A stretch of DNA of 64,000 nucleotides from an uncultured Oscillibacter sp. (GTDB taxonomy: Bacteria > Bacillota > Clostridia > Oscillospirales > Oscillospiraceae), in NCBI GenBank assembly GCA_910577405.1, contig CAJTMG010000018.1, forward strand, positions 7,938-71,937, in the 5' to 3' direction. The notes beneath the pieces are model-generated. The model ran no database searches. It was not told the DNA's origin and saw nothing but the letters and a program-made list of their open reading frames with translations. How positions within the stretch are numbered: the stretch's first letter is position 1; every line of letters begins with the position of its first letter. A program made the position numbers and the translations under genes. Below, one piece after another: positions 54,740 to 63,939 of the stretch.

Positions 54740-55349
54740 AGAACGGAAAATCTCCTGCCTCGGGACAGATTTTTCATTGAAGCCTGCTGAACAGGAGATG
54801 TTATTCATCCTCAAACAGTACACCGGAGATTCCTTTGGTGTGGCGTACTGGTATAAACTGTCATCCAATGGAGATGTGACCGAGTACGAAGAGCATCCAT
54901 ATGACCCGGAGTCCTTTGAAGCATCCTGGAGAGATTAGGTGTAAGCCTGATGTAATCACTAAATTTGATGAAAGGAGCGATTGACATGGCATTACCACCT
55001 ACTGCCTGAGCAAGCTGGAGATGGTCAACTGGTATCTCGAACTGCTGGAGGCCGGCTCCAAGAAGTACATCGTCCCGCAGAGCAAAGCGTACCTGGAGAT
55101 GATTCGAGATCAGCTTATGGACTGTCACAAGGCTGTCATGGCTGTGAAGATCACGAACCCCAATAACCGTCCGCTGCTGAACATCAAGTATCCCAAGGGT
55201 TATGAGGGATAAACACTGTTGATTTCAATTTGCGGGAATGGAGCGATCTATTTGTCCAAGAAAAAGATTCATAAAGCAGTCCTGCTCGCCCTCTCTGTTC
55301 TGCTGACGGCGGCACAGGGCACAGAAGGAGGAACCTGTGAAGTTCAACG
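54740..55349 (+). pseudogene. Decayed mobile-element fragments
   Basis: Short coding remnants follow one another without intact genes: a 46-codon frame 54798-54938 (QYTGDSFGVAYWYKLSSNG), a 63-codon frame 55021-55212 (VNWYLELLEAGSKKYIVPQ) whose own upstream ATG-led frame hits a stop after seven codons, and a signal-like piece SKKKIHKAVLLALSVLLTA near 55250. They look like small genes carried on clostridial integrative elements. None is named with confidence. Confidence 0.45.
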
Positions 55350-55806
55350 ATGACCCTGACACATACTCGGAGTAGAGGGCTTCCTGTGTGGGTGGGAGTC
55401 CAGGAGGCCCTCACCTCTGCCGATGCGCTGGTGTACACTGGTCTTGACTGGACGGTGGAGCAGAAGAATGTCTACACCGAGAATGACTCCTTGATCTCCG
55501 GCTGCAAGGTCAATCTCCGCAGCACCGACAACGCCGCCCTGGGTATCGTGTCTGATCGTTACAAGGTTGTCCAGAACGAGGATGCTTTCCAGTTCACTGA
55601 TGACCTGCTGAGTGCTGGCGTGACCCCCATCCGTGTTGTCTGCCAGAACACCCTCAACCTGGCTTTGGACAGTGCCAAGCGCATCTGGACAACCAAGCAC
55701 ACTGAGAATGTCATGCTCCATGTCCACGAGGCCGAGGAAACCTTGGGACTGGCCGAGAAGTACATGGGTGAGCTGGGCTGTGGCATTGATGCCCTGTCCA
55801 GGATCA
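55350..55806 (+). pseudogene. DUF932-family gene, truncated with internal deletion
   Basis: The frame has the DUF932 segments LDWTVEQKNVYTEN and GIVSDRYKVVQNEDAFQFTD, then jumps from DDLLSAGV directly to TPIRVVCQNTLNLALD, skipping roughly 50 residues of the family core, in frame. The N-terminus begins mid-domain (EALTSADALV). After MGELG the sequence switches to the antisense of a recombinase. DUF932 proteins are typical cargo of plasmids and integrative elements. Confidence 0.7.
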
Positions 55807-55978
55807 GGCTGACCGATAAAACGATAAAACACCTTGATAGCCTGCTTGCGCTGACCGTCCACAATGGAGCGTTCGCCAATTTCAATGTGGTCAATCAGTT
55901 CGTCGATGGTACTCCGGTCCAGTTCAGACAGATCCAGGTATTTTCGGATGATTGCCACCCAATTATAAGCTGATGCTC
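55807..55978 (-). pseudogene. Serine recombinase C-terminal fragment
   Basis: On the minus strand: AYNWVAIIRKYLDLSELDRS, then DELIDHIEIGERS and IKVFYRFIGQ, the DUF4368-type C-terminal tail of large serine site-specific recombinases. The catalytic N-terminus is absent; the flanking frames are unrelated. It records the integrase of a lost mobile element. Confidence 0.72.
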
Positions 55979-55979
55979 C

Positions 55980-57000
55980 ATCGTCCTCTCCGATACCGCA
56001 AGATCGGGCAGTTCCCAATCCCGCCAGTTCCAGAGCAGGAAAGGCTTCCAGGCAAGCGGCGAAAGATGTAGTTTCTAAAGAGAAAAATGCTGCCAAAGCA
56101 TCCAGGGCCACCATGAAAATCTCTCAGCAGGCGATGAAAGCCGTCCGTGCTACAACAAAGACTGGGATAGTAGTCACCAGGGAGGCGGTAAAAACCAGCA
56201 CAGCAGCCATCAAAACAGCGATTGCAGCGGCTCAGAATTTGGCTGCTGCAATCACCGCTGGAGGCTGGGCAATGATTGGAGTGGTTCTGATAATCTGCAT
56301 GGTCGGCCTGCTCATTGCGTCTCCCTACGGTACTTTCTTCTCAAATAGCGATTCCACAGACACAATCACGCCTATAACTTTAGAAAATAAAACTGTTGAA
56401 CATCCCGCCAGCGAAAATAAGGCGGCATGGACGGAAACAGTTTTGACCATTACGATCAAAGCACGAACGACTGATGATATGCGGGTTTTCTATCAACTTT
56501 CGGACCAGCAGAATGGCTTTCTTGACAACCTGCTGGCAGAAGAAAACAGCTCTTTATGGGATGATCTTCTCACAGGCAGTAGTGAGGAAATCGTGTCTGT
56601 CGCGTTGTCGCAGGTGGGAAACATAGGCGGCCAACCCTACTGGAGCTGGTACGGATTTAATGGTCATGTGAACTGGTGCGCCTGTTTTGTAAGCTGGTGT
56701 GCGAACGAGTGCGGGTATATCCAAGCCGGAATTATTCCCAGATTTGCAAGCTGTACGGCAGGCTCCAACTGGTTCAAAGCCCGCGATTTGTGGAAGCCCC
56801 GCGGTGTCACGCCAGATGTTGGTGACCTGGTCTTTTTTGACTGGGATACAGACGGCCTGCCCGATCATGTAGGCATTGTAGAGCGCGTTGAAGACGAAAA
56901 AGTCTACACTGTAGAAGGAAATTCCAGCGATAGATGCCGTCAACGTAGTTACAACATTTCCTATTCTGGAATCTTTGGATACGGTACGCCGAACTACTAA
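55980..57000 (+). pseudogene. CHAP-domain conjugation-type cell wall hydrolase, 5' truncated
   Basis: The open frame (ATG at 56113; coding pattern extends back to about 55980) has an Ala/Lys-rich N-terminal region, one membrane helix (GWAMIGVVLIICMVGLLIAS, about 56270), a short linker and a C-terminal CHAP-like domain with catalytic Cys in VNWCACFVSWCANE and His in PDHVGIVERV. Relatives on clostridial conjugative elements are much longer with an additional muramidase-type domain between helix and CHAP. It may still be expressed from 56113 (295 residues), but no ribosome site is seen. Confidence 0.65.
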
Positions 57001-57017
57001 AAAAATTCAATATTCAT

Positions 57018-57066
57018 GTGCAACTGCCTTGGAGAAAAATTTTTTCCGGGGCAGTTGCACGTTTTT
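57018..57066 (+). terminator. Intrinsic terminator after the CHAP gene
   Basis: GTGCAACTGCC (57018-57028) and GGCAGTTGCAC (57050-57060) form a perfect 11-bp stem followed by GTTTTTAT. Confidence 0.85.
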
Positions 57067-57126
57067 ATGCAACTTTCTTCTGATGGGAGGGATGTGTAGA
57101 ATCTATTTTCTTGGAGGATATCAAAA

Positions 57127-58212
57127 ATGACATACAAACTGGATTATTTCTACGGAAACGAACGTCTTTCAGCCCGCTTTTTCCGTATCCCCAAAGCCCT
57201 CCTGTCCGGAGACTGCACTCTCTCTGTAGAAGCCGTGACCCTCTATGGCCTGCTGCTGGACCGTGTAGGATTGTCTGCTCAGAACCGCTGGGCCGACAGC
57301 AAGGGGCGTGTCTATATTTATTTTGTATTGAAGGAAGTTCAGAAGTGTCTTCATTGCGGACACAATAAGGCGACGAAGCTCCTGCGGGAATTGGAACGTT
57401 ACGGACTAATTGAACGGATTCTTCAGGGACTTGGAAAGCCTGCCAAAATCTATGTAAAGAATTTTTCCAGCAAAGTCAATCAATCTACAGACGTTTCTGA
57501 AAACACCTCCATAGAGCCGGTACAAAGTACGCAGAATTCCCCTGAAACAGAGCTTGAAAGCTGTTCTGAAACTGACGCAAAAGACAATCACAAAATAGAA
57601 TCCAGCAGTCAGCCCAAAGCGGAATCCAAAAGTCGGACTCCTGCTTTCACGGCGTTTTTTTCGACCTCTCAGCAGGCACTCAAGAGCGACCAAAACGGGC
57701 AGTCTGGAATGCCTGAAATCAGCACTCCGGAATGCCCGAAAGAGGCCGCTAATAAGACTGAGAAGAAAGAAACTGATTTTATTGAAACCAATCCATCTAT
57801 CCTCCAACCCCCTTATTCTTTTGGGAAGCAGTCCGGTTATCGGAAAAGTCGGATGGATGAGATAGGATGGATAGAAAAAGAAATCCGGGAAAATATTGAC
57901 TATGATATTTTGATTGCCGACCATCCCGCCGATAAGGACCTCTTCGACGGCTACATTTCCCTCATGTCGGAAGCTTGCTGTACGTCCCGAGACGTTCTCC
58001 GTATCTGTGGCGAAGACCTCCCGGCAACAGTGATCCGGAAACGCTTTCTCTCCCTGAACCGTGAACATATTCTTTACGTCCGGGACTGCATTTCCAACAC
58101 TGTCAGCCGTATCGGAAACATCAAGGCGTATATCCTCGCTGCCCTTTACAATGCGCCTGCAACCATGGACCAGTATTACGCTGCTATGGTCAGTCGGGAT
58201 ATGTCAGACTAA
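57127..58212 (+). CDS. Replication initiator protein A (RepA-N/DUF6017)
   Basis: A 361-residue protein with an N-terminal RepA_N winged-helix region (FFRIPKALLSGDCTLSVEAVTL, then KEVQKCLHCGHNKATKLLREL), a long polar middle (about 120-235) and a C-terminal DUF6017-type domain (REHILYVRDCISNTVSRIGN). This layout belongs to clostridial integrative elements and plasmids, where it starts element replication. ATG follows TTGGAGG. It is intact, unlike its neighbours. Confidence 0.88.
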   Translation: MTYKLDYFYGNERLSARFFRIPKALLSGDCTLSVEAVTLYGLLLDRVGLSAQNRWADSKGRVYIYFVLKEVQKCLHCGHNKATKLLRELERYGLIERILQGLGKPAKIYVKNFSSKVNQSTDVSENTSIEPVQSTQNSPETELESCSETDAKDNHKIESSSQPKAESKSRTPAFTAFFSTSQQALKSDQNGQSGMPEISTPECPKEAANKTEKKETDFIETNPSILQPPYSFGKQSGYRKSRMDEIGWIEKEIRENIDYDILIADHPADKDLFDGYISLMSEACCTSRDVLRICGEDLPATVIRKRFLSLNREHILYVRDCISNTVSRIGNIKAYILAALYNAPATMDQYYAAMVSRDMSD

Positions 58213-58233
58213 AAAATTTCTCGAAGTATTTAT

Positions 58234-58752
58234 GTGCAGTCGGCTCAAGAAGGGAACCAGGACGAAATGCTGCTTCTTATCGGAAAATTTTCCGGTTTAC
58301 TGAAAAAATATGGGAGAAAGTTGAGGTGTGAAGACGCAGAAAATGATTTGACAGCGGATTTTATTGAACTGATTAAGACCTATCAATTTGAAAAATTAAA
58401 TAATTCGAGTGATGGAGCGATTGTAAACTTTCTCGCACGGTCCGTTTACCGGTTCTACTTAAAGCGGCTTCAGGTGTTGATTGAAAAGACACCCAGCGTA
58501 ATCTCAATTGAAGATCTTACCCCAACACAAAAAGACCATTTATCTGTACAAATTTCAGTAGAAAATGAAATGTCTGTCTCTCTTTTGATTTCCGGAAGCC
58601 AGCTCACGCAAAAAGAAATCTATGTCCTTACGGCAATCTATGAAAAAGGCTGTTCTGTCAGCAAACTTGCAGACCTTCTTCACGTAAGCAGGCAGAATGT
58701 GAACCAAATCAGAAAGCGTGCCGAAAAGAAATTGCGGAAAAGGCTGTCCTGA
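58234..58752 (+). CDS. Sigma-70-like regulator of a mobile element
   Basis: A 172-residue ECF-like protein: region 2-like helix set near MLLLIGKFSGLLKKYGRKL and ADFIELIKTY, and a C-terminal region 4 HTH (LADLLHVSRQNVNQIRKRAEKKL). Similar small sigma factors occur in clostridial integrative elements. The start is uncertain: GTG at 58234 has no clear ribosome site and family similarity begins immediately, so a few N-terminal residues may be missing. It follows the RepA-like gene by 21 bp. Confidence 0.7.
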   Translation: MQSAQEGNQDEMLLLIGKFSGLLKKYGRKLRCEDAENDLTADFIELIKTYQFEKLNNSSDGAIVNFLARSVYRFYLKRLQVLIEKTPSVISIEDLTPTQKDHLSVQISVENEMSVSLLISGSQLTQKEIYVLTAIYEKGCSVSKLADLLHVSRQNVNQIRKRAEKKLRKRLS

Positions 58753-58860
58753 CCTTATTTATTTCAAAAATATGGTTGCAGTTTCCAAGCTGAATTGTTA
58801 TATTTAATAGGGATAAGTATAACAGAATCTCCGTCAGAAAAATCCAAGGAGTGATGAGCA

Positions 58861-60246
58861 ATTATAAAGCGGTTATTATGTTTTCTGTTGACCTGTCTGA
58901 CGATTCTGGCCATGCCTGCCTATGCGTCAGAGAGCTTTCAATATGAAAACAAAAATTTAGGTATCGCATTTGCAATTTCCGGCCTTACAGCATACGAAAT
59001 TTCGGTAGAAAAAACTGAAAATACTATCCGTTTTTACCACACGCCGTCCATGAAACAGTGGGGCGGATTGATTGGTACAATTACTGTTCTGAAGCCCCGA
59101 AGCCTTGTAACTATGCCCCAATACAGCCATGGTGATTACCGTATTCTCGCCATGGGAAAAGACTGCGCGGTACTTTGGCAGAATGCTCCGGGCGGCGCAA
59201 ATTCCGGCGATGCAGCGTTGGAAAGTTATAAAAAGGCATCCGAATTGTTGTCCTTTGACCAGTTACAAAAAAGCCTTACTGTAACTGACCAGGAAACTGT
59301 CCCGAAACTACATTCAAATTTCCTGTATCTTACGGCGGAAAACGGCCAGATACGACCGGACGAACTTCTGACACGGGGCGAGTTGGCAAAAATTCTGCAT
59401 ACCCTTTTGTCGCCGTATAACAAGAATTTTACCGGTCCCCAACCCTTCTCCGACAAGATGGATGACGAAACCGGAAAAGCGGCGGCATACCTGGCCAGCT
59501 ACGGCATTCTTTCCGGCTATTCCGACGGGACTTTCCGACCTGAACGACAAGTCAGCCGGGCGGAATTCGCGGTTCTTCTGCATCGCTGTCAGTTCGCTCC
59601 GCTGGTAGGCCGTTATGGAAATGCTTCCGATTACAGCGATATTCCATCCGGATACTGGGCCGAAGATTACATCTACAGCGCCCAAACATTAGGCTGGATG
59701 AGCGGTTATTCTGACGGGTCGTTTCATCCTGACGGCCATATTACTCGTGCCGCCGCAGTGACAACATTAAACCGGATACTGGGCCGGGACGAGTCCGCGA
59801 CACAGCTTACCGGTAATCCGCAGCCTTTTTCAGATCTTCCCGACAATCATTGGGCACGGAGAAATATTCTGGAAGCCGCCGGTTATCTGGATAAAACTGC
59901 CTTATATATGCCTGTTCCGGATGATGCAACGATGCCCAAAGATTTTGAAAGGGCTTGCTATGTCAATACGTCCAACGGATGGGCAACCCTTGGAAAGCAA
60001 ATCATCCAAATCACAGACGGAGGAAAAGCCAGTGCTGTAGTACCGTGGGATTGGGACGCCTTGGGCCTGACGGCTTTCCGGTCGCGGTTTCCTGATGATA
60101 AAAGTGCTCTGGATGCAATCATGTGGCTGGATATTCGTCAGGCAAGCCGTCATTCAATCTATCTTGTGATTCATTACCGGCCTTATGACAGTATCTATAA
60201 CCTTGATTTTGAAGCTGTCTGGCAGACTGTTTTAACCGACAATTGA
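58861..60246 (+). CDS. SLH-domain surface protein with non-canonical start
   Basis: The frame encodes a full signal peptide (IKRLLCFLLTCLTILAMPAYA) and an exported protein of about 460 residues. Three S-layer homology repeats follow (about 155-310), with GILSGYSDGTFRPERQVSRA and GWMSGYSDGSFHPDGHITRA. No ATG or GTG is in frame; AAGGAG (58846-58851) is 9 nt before ATT (58861) and 12 nt before ATA (58864), and ATA aligns with the paralogue's Met. TTG at 58888 would cut off the charged n-region. SLH domains anchor proteins to cell-wall polymers. Confidence 0.82.
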   Translation: MIKRLLCFLLTCLTILAMPAYASESFQYENKNLGIAFAISGLTAYEISVEKTENTIRFYHTPSMKQWGGLIGTITVLKPRSLVTMPQYSHGDYRILAMGKDCAVLWQNAPGGANSGDAALESYKKASELLSFDQLQKSLTVTDQETVPKLHSNFLYLTAENGQIRPDELLTRGELAKILHTLLSPYNKNFTGPQPFSDKMDDETGKAAAYLASYGILSGYSDGTFRPERQVSRAEFAVLLHRCQFAPLVGRYGNASDYSDIPSGYWAEDYIYSAQTLGWMSGYSDGSFHPDGHITRAAAVTTLNRILGRDESATQLTGNPQPFSDLPDNHWARRNILEAAGYLDKTALYMPVPDDATMPKDFERACYVNTSNGWATLGKQIIQITDGGKASAVVPWDWDALGLTAFRSRFPDDKSALDAIMWLDIRQASRHSIYLVIHYRPYDSIYNLDFEAVWQTVLTDN

Positions 60247-60267
60247 TTGCAGAAAGGCGGCGTTTTT

Positions 60268-61344
60268 CTGAAAAGAATAGCAGCTTTTATTTTGTGTGCT
60301 ATATTGCTTTTTGGCTTGGCAATACCGGCGCAGGCGTTGGAGCTGTCTCCTGGTTTTGCAAAGGAAATTGAGACGGCTTTCGGACGCTGTATTAACCTGT
60401 TACCCTATGAGATTAAGGACTATCGCAGGCCAATTAAAGGAGGTGAATTTGCGGTATTATCTGTGAATTTTATTGCGGCTCTTTATGGCTTTGGCGGTGC
60501 CGACGATTTCTTTCTTGAGCGTTATTTCGTCTATCACACCGATGCGTCTGGACAGCCCTATCGATTTGAGAATTACTACAAATGGCCTGCACAGGATCAT
60601 ATACCGTATCCATGGATGAATTTGCTCCGTAATGAATACCGTCCGTTTACAGATGTACCCGGCGACAGTGAAGCAAATACGCTCATCCGTGCCGCACAGC
60701 TGATGGGTCTGGTTCGCGGACAAAGGGGTGGTTCATATGAGCCAAATCGTGCAATTACCCGTCAGAAAGCGGCCATTATGCTGGGTCAGATTATTTACCT
60801 TTACGGCCCGCAGTTGGTGAACCGTCAGCCGGTCACATACCCGGATTCTGCCGAAATAGGCAAGGGTCCCCGGCCTTATGTGAACATCGTCAGCAATGCA
60901 AATATTATGCGCGGAGAAGCCGACGGAAAGTTTCATCCTACGGATTATTTTACAGTAGAGCAAAGTCTTGCGGTGTTTAATCGAATGTACGATTTTCTTG
61001 AGAAACAACTGACGCCTTTGTATGGTTATGATATTTCTATGGAGGGATATAAGAATCGAAGTGATACATATTATATAGAGTATTTTGAAGGTTACGCGAT
61101 TGTCTGCAACTTTGTTGGAACCACTTGGGGCAGTGCCAGCGTTGAACTTGAAATAGAACCAGGCTATCTATGGTTTAGGAAGTACTCGAAAAAAGGCGGA
61201 TACCGCGGTGTATCAATGACTCCACGTAAACCTCAGAATTTCCGTTGGGATGCAGAAAACGAGCGGCTTTACTTTGTGTTTGAAGACGACGGAAGCGCCT
61301 GTTATCTGGATACAGAGAGCATGAAAATTATTTCGCTTTCGTGA
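60268..61344 (+). CDS. SLH-like secreted protein, CTG start
   Basis: A 358-residue protein with signal peptide (LKRIAAFILCAILLFGLAIP, then AQA), a domain with EFAVLSVNFIAALYGFGG, and two divergent SLH repeats (FTDVPGDSEANTLIRAAQLM; NIMRGEADGKFHPTDYFTVE). The CTG at 60268 lies 7 nt after AAAGGCGG and aligns with the ATG of the paralogue at 61389 (LKRIAAF against MKKITAF); TTG at 60247 lies upstream of the ribosome site. The frame begins right after the TGA of the previous gene. Confidence 0.78.
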   Translation: MKRIAAFILCAILLFGLAIPAQALELSPGFAKEIETAFGRCINLLPYEIKDYRRPIKGGEFAVLSVNFIAALYGFGGADDFFLERYFVYHTDASGQPYRFENYYKWPAQDHIPYPWMNLLRNEYRPFTDVPGDSEANTLIRAAQLMGLVRGQRGGSYEPNRAITRQKAAIMLGQIIYLYGPQLVNRQPVTYPDSAEIGKGPRPYVNIVSNANIMRGEADGKFHPTDYFTVEQSLAVFNRMYDFLEKQLTPLYGYDISMEGYKNRSDTYYIEYFEGYAIVCNFVGTTWGSASVELEIEPGYLWFRKYSKKGGYRGVSMTPRKPQNFRWDAENERLYFVFEDDGSACYLDTESMKIISLS

Positions 61345-61388
61345 GTGAAGATTTGAACGATATTTTATAACAGAAGGGAAGTATTATC

Positions 61389-62462
61389 ATGAAAAAGATT
61401 ACGGCTTTTATCCTGTGTTTTCTGTTGTTTTTTTCCTCAATACCAGTACAGGCATTGGAAGCATCTCCCGGCTTTACACAGGTGGTGGAGAAAGCTGTGG
61501 ACCGTTGTATTAACCTGTATCCCTGCGAAATTGACAGCTACCAGAGGCCTATAACACGGGGTGAATTTGCGGTATTATCCGTGAATTTTGTAGCGGCTCT
61601 CTACGGCTTCGGCAGCGCGGGAGATGACTTCTTTCAGACCTATTTTACATACCATAACGACGCTTCCGGACAGCCTTACAAGTACGAAAATTACTTCAAA
61701 TGGCCCGCGCAGTACGGAACCTATATGCCCTGGGCGTACCTGCTCCGCCATGAATACCGCCCCTTCACCGACGTGCCTGGTACTGGTGCTGTTAATATGA
61801 CTATCCGCGGCGCACAATTGATGGGGTTGGTACGTGGTCAGCGGGGCGGTTCTTATGAGCCAGACCGTCCGATTCGCCGCCAGGAAGCCGCCATTATGCT
61901 GGGCCGGATTATCTATCTCTACGGCCCGCAGTTGGTGAACCGCCAGCCGGTCACATATCCGGATTCTGCCGAAATCGGCGAGGGTCCCCGACCCTATGTG
62001 GACATTGTCAGCAACGCCAATATTATGCGCGGAAAGGGCGATGGGAAGTTCCATCCCACGGACTATTTTACCATTGAGCAGAGCCTTGCGACGTTTAACC
62101 GAATGTATGACCTTTTGGAAGAACAGGTACCCCCTCTCTGTGATATAGAGATTTCGTTCAAAAAGTATATCGAGGGGGATGGAGTCTGCTATAGTGAAAT
62201 TCTGGAGAATTATGCAATTATTTGCAGATATCTTATAGATGGGCCGATGAATCCCAGTCTGGAAGCATCCATTCCCTCGAGTTATCTGATATTCACTAAG
62301 ATTTCAAAGAAGGGCGGAGATCGCAGTAAATCAATGCCGGGTATGACTCCTGCGAATTTTCGTTGGGATGCTGAAAACGAACGGCTTTATTTCACAGATC
62401 AATATGAAGAAAGAGCTTATTATTTTGATGCCAAGGATATGAAAATAGTTCCGCTTTCCTAG
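61389..62462 (+). CDS. SLH-like secreted protein, paralogue
   Basis: A 357-residue protein closely related to the one at 60268: signal peptide MKKITAFILCFLLFFSSIPV then QA, the same EFAVLSVNFVAALYGFGS domain, and the SLH-like pair ending GKFHPTDYFTIEQSLATF. Here the start is ATG with GAAGGGAAG upstream. Tandem duplication gave the two copies; C-terminal 90 residues differ most. Function unknown, probably cell-surface. Confidence 0.85.
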   Translation: MKKITAFILCFLLFFSSIPVQALEASPGFTQVVEKAVDRCINLYPCEIDSYQRPITRGEFAVLSVNFVAALYGFGSAGDDFFQTYFTYHNDASGQPYKYENYFKWPAQYGTYMPWAYLLRHEYRPFTDVPGTGAVNMTIRGAQLMGLVRGQRGGSYEPDRPIRRQEAAIMLGRIIYLYGPQLVNRQPVTYPDSAEIGEGPRPYVDIVSNANIMRGKGDGKFHPTDYFTIEQSLATFNRMYDLLEEQVPPLCDIEISFKKYIEGDGVCYSEILENYAIICRYLIDGPMNPSLEASIPSSYLIFTKISKKGGDRSKSMPGMTPANFRWDAENERLYFTDQYEERAYYFDAKDMKIVPLS

Positions 62463-62484
62463 GCCGTTTTATTCTTAGGAAATC

Positions 62485-62520
62485 GCCGCCGTGTCTGTTG
62501 CTGGGGCATGGCGGCATTTT
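62485..62520 (+). terminator. Terminator between SLH gene and holin
   Basis: GCCGCC (62485-62490) pairs with GGCGGC (62510-62515), then ATTTTCTTATTTT. Confidence 0.6.
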
Positions 62521-62521
62521 C

Positions 62522-62896
62522 TTATTTTGCGGTTTTGTCCTGAAAAGCCTTCAGAGAACTAGCCAGCTTTGCGGGAAACGGTACGCCCATTTTGACTGCG
62601 TTTTCCAGAATGCTGATGGCTTCATTTGCGCAGTAAAAGAGAATTGTTACCGTCTCGATGGCCGTTCCAGCAGGCAGAAAGTAGCGGTCCACCACGCTGC
62701 TCAGGGACACCAGCGCGAAAATCATGACTTTATTCGCAATCCCCTTCGCGCCGATGGAACTGGACAGCTTCCGTTTCCGCACCGCGACGCATACGCCGGT
62801 GATGTAATCCAGGGATACCAGGAGAATCAGCGCATATAAAATGTTGCGGTTGTGGTCGCCGAAAAGCATGGAAATCATTGCGTTCAGAATATGCAT
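62522..62896 (-). CDS. Phage holin family protein
   Basis: A 124-residue membrane protein of the toxin-secretion/phage-lysis holin family (Holin_4): ILYALILLVSLDYITGVCVA with the conserved Asp-Tyr-x-Thr-Gly, then SIGAKGIANKVMIFALVSL and a C-terminal charged end. It would make membrane holes for endolysin. ATG follows AAAGGAG. No endolysin gene follows it on this strand. Confidence 0.88.
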   Translation of the reverse strand: MHILNAMISMLFGDHNRNILYALILLVSLDYITGVCVAVRKRKLSSSIGAKGIANKVMIFALVSLSSVVDRYFLPAGTAIETVTILFYCANEAISILENAVKMGVPFPAKLASSLKAFQDKTAK

Positions 62897-62976
62897 AGCA
62901 GTGCAGCTCCTTTCGCTTGAATTTCAGTTTTTTGGTGACTGGCAGGCCCCATTTGAAACCTGCCAGTCCAGCCTTT

Positions 62977-63590
62977 TTACGCCGTCGGATGGGTGGGCGT
63001 ATCGTGATGAATGTAGCAATAGTCCTGATTAGCACTGATGCATTCAGGCGTCAAGGTTGACACCATCAGAGACTTCACATTTTCAATTTGAGACGCATAA
63101 GCATGCTGAATCTTTGCGGCATCCCATGTTGCCGAGCCGAGCTTCAGCGTATCAATGGTTGCACTGAGTCCGGACTGATCCGCCACGTCATTTTCACCGT
63201 CACCGTTCAAAGGAACCAGAGACATAAAGCGGTAGAAACGAACAACAGGCTTGCCGCCGCTGCGGGAGTGCATCGTACCCTTGGGTGCATTGAAAGCAAG
63301 TGTACCGGTCAGACTGCCGCAAGTGTAGGTAATCCGTACATAATCGCGCTCCGGGTATACACCAGCTTCCAGCTTGATAGAGACATCTCCGTTGCTGGGT
63401 AAAATCGTTCCGCTCTCATTGAGGTTCGTTCTAACCTTCAAGCCAGTGGTCGTCGGATGATACTGGATATCGCCATTGAAGACAAACTTCTGACCCGTAT
63501 CATCGAGCTTATATACATTTACTCCATATACCATAGGATACCAACCGTACCCATCATTTGCAAGACCTACATCAAAATATTTGAGTTTTC
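62977..63590 (-). CDS. Phage-like protein of unknown function, start missing
   Basis: From the first ATG (63532-63534) the product is 185 residues (GQKFVFNGDIQYHPTTTGL; C-terminus CYIHHDTPTHPTA). The reading pattern continues upstream with LKYFDVGLANDGYGWYP to about 63590 without a usable start, so the 5' end seems cut. It precedes the holin and resembles a late phage or surface protein, but I do not recognise a family. Confidence 0.55.
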
Positions 63591-63644
63591 GTAAAAATCA
63601 AAAAGGGCAAGAATGGAAACTGCATGAAAAGTGCAGCTACGATT

Positions 63645-63938
63645 TTATGCGGCAAAGCCGCGGATCTTCAGCTGCCGCTGGTTAGGCTTCAAAGGTTTGA
63701 AGTATCCTCGGATGCCAGAGTGTGCCTTGGACAAAAGGGTGTACAAGCCTTCCGCCAGCCGGTAATAGAAAAAGAAGACTTTTGGCTTGAGCGGAGCGGC
63801 GGCGTCAATGCAAATATTAAAATGGCAGTTCTTTTCTCTGGTTTCTCTGAGCGTGGCAAGGAAGAGCATACAGGCGGAGAGAAAGAAGTTCAGGGAGTTG
63901 ATTGCTGTCAGTGAGCGCACCCTGAAGTTTTCAAAGCT
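63645..63938 (-). pseudogene. DDE transposase C-terminal fragment
   Basis: Coding on the minus strand: FENFRVRSLTAINSLNFFLS, then KVFFFYYRLAEGLYTLLSKA, typical of the end of an IS4-like transposase. Upstream (63940 onwards) the sequence changes to a different gene on the other strand and the transposase frame meets a TAA, so the catalytic part is missing. Confidence 0.7.
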
Positions 63939-63939
63939 G

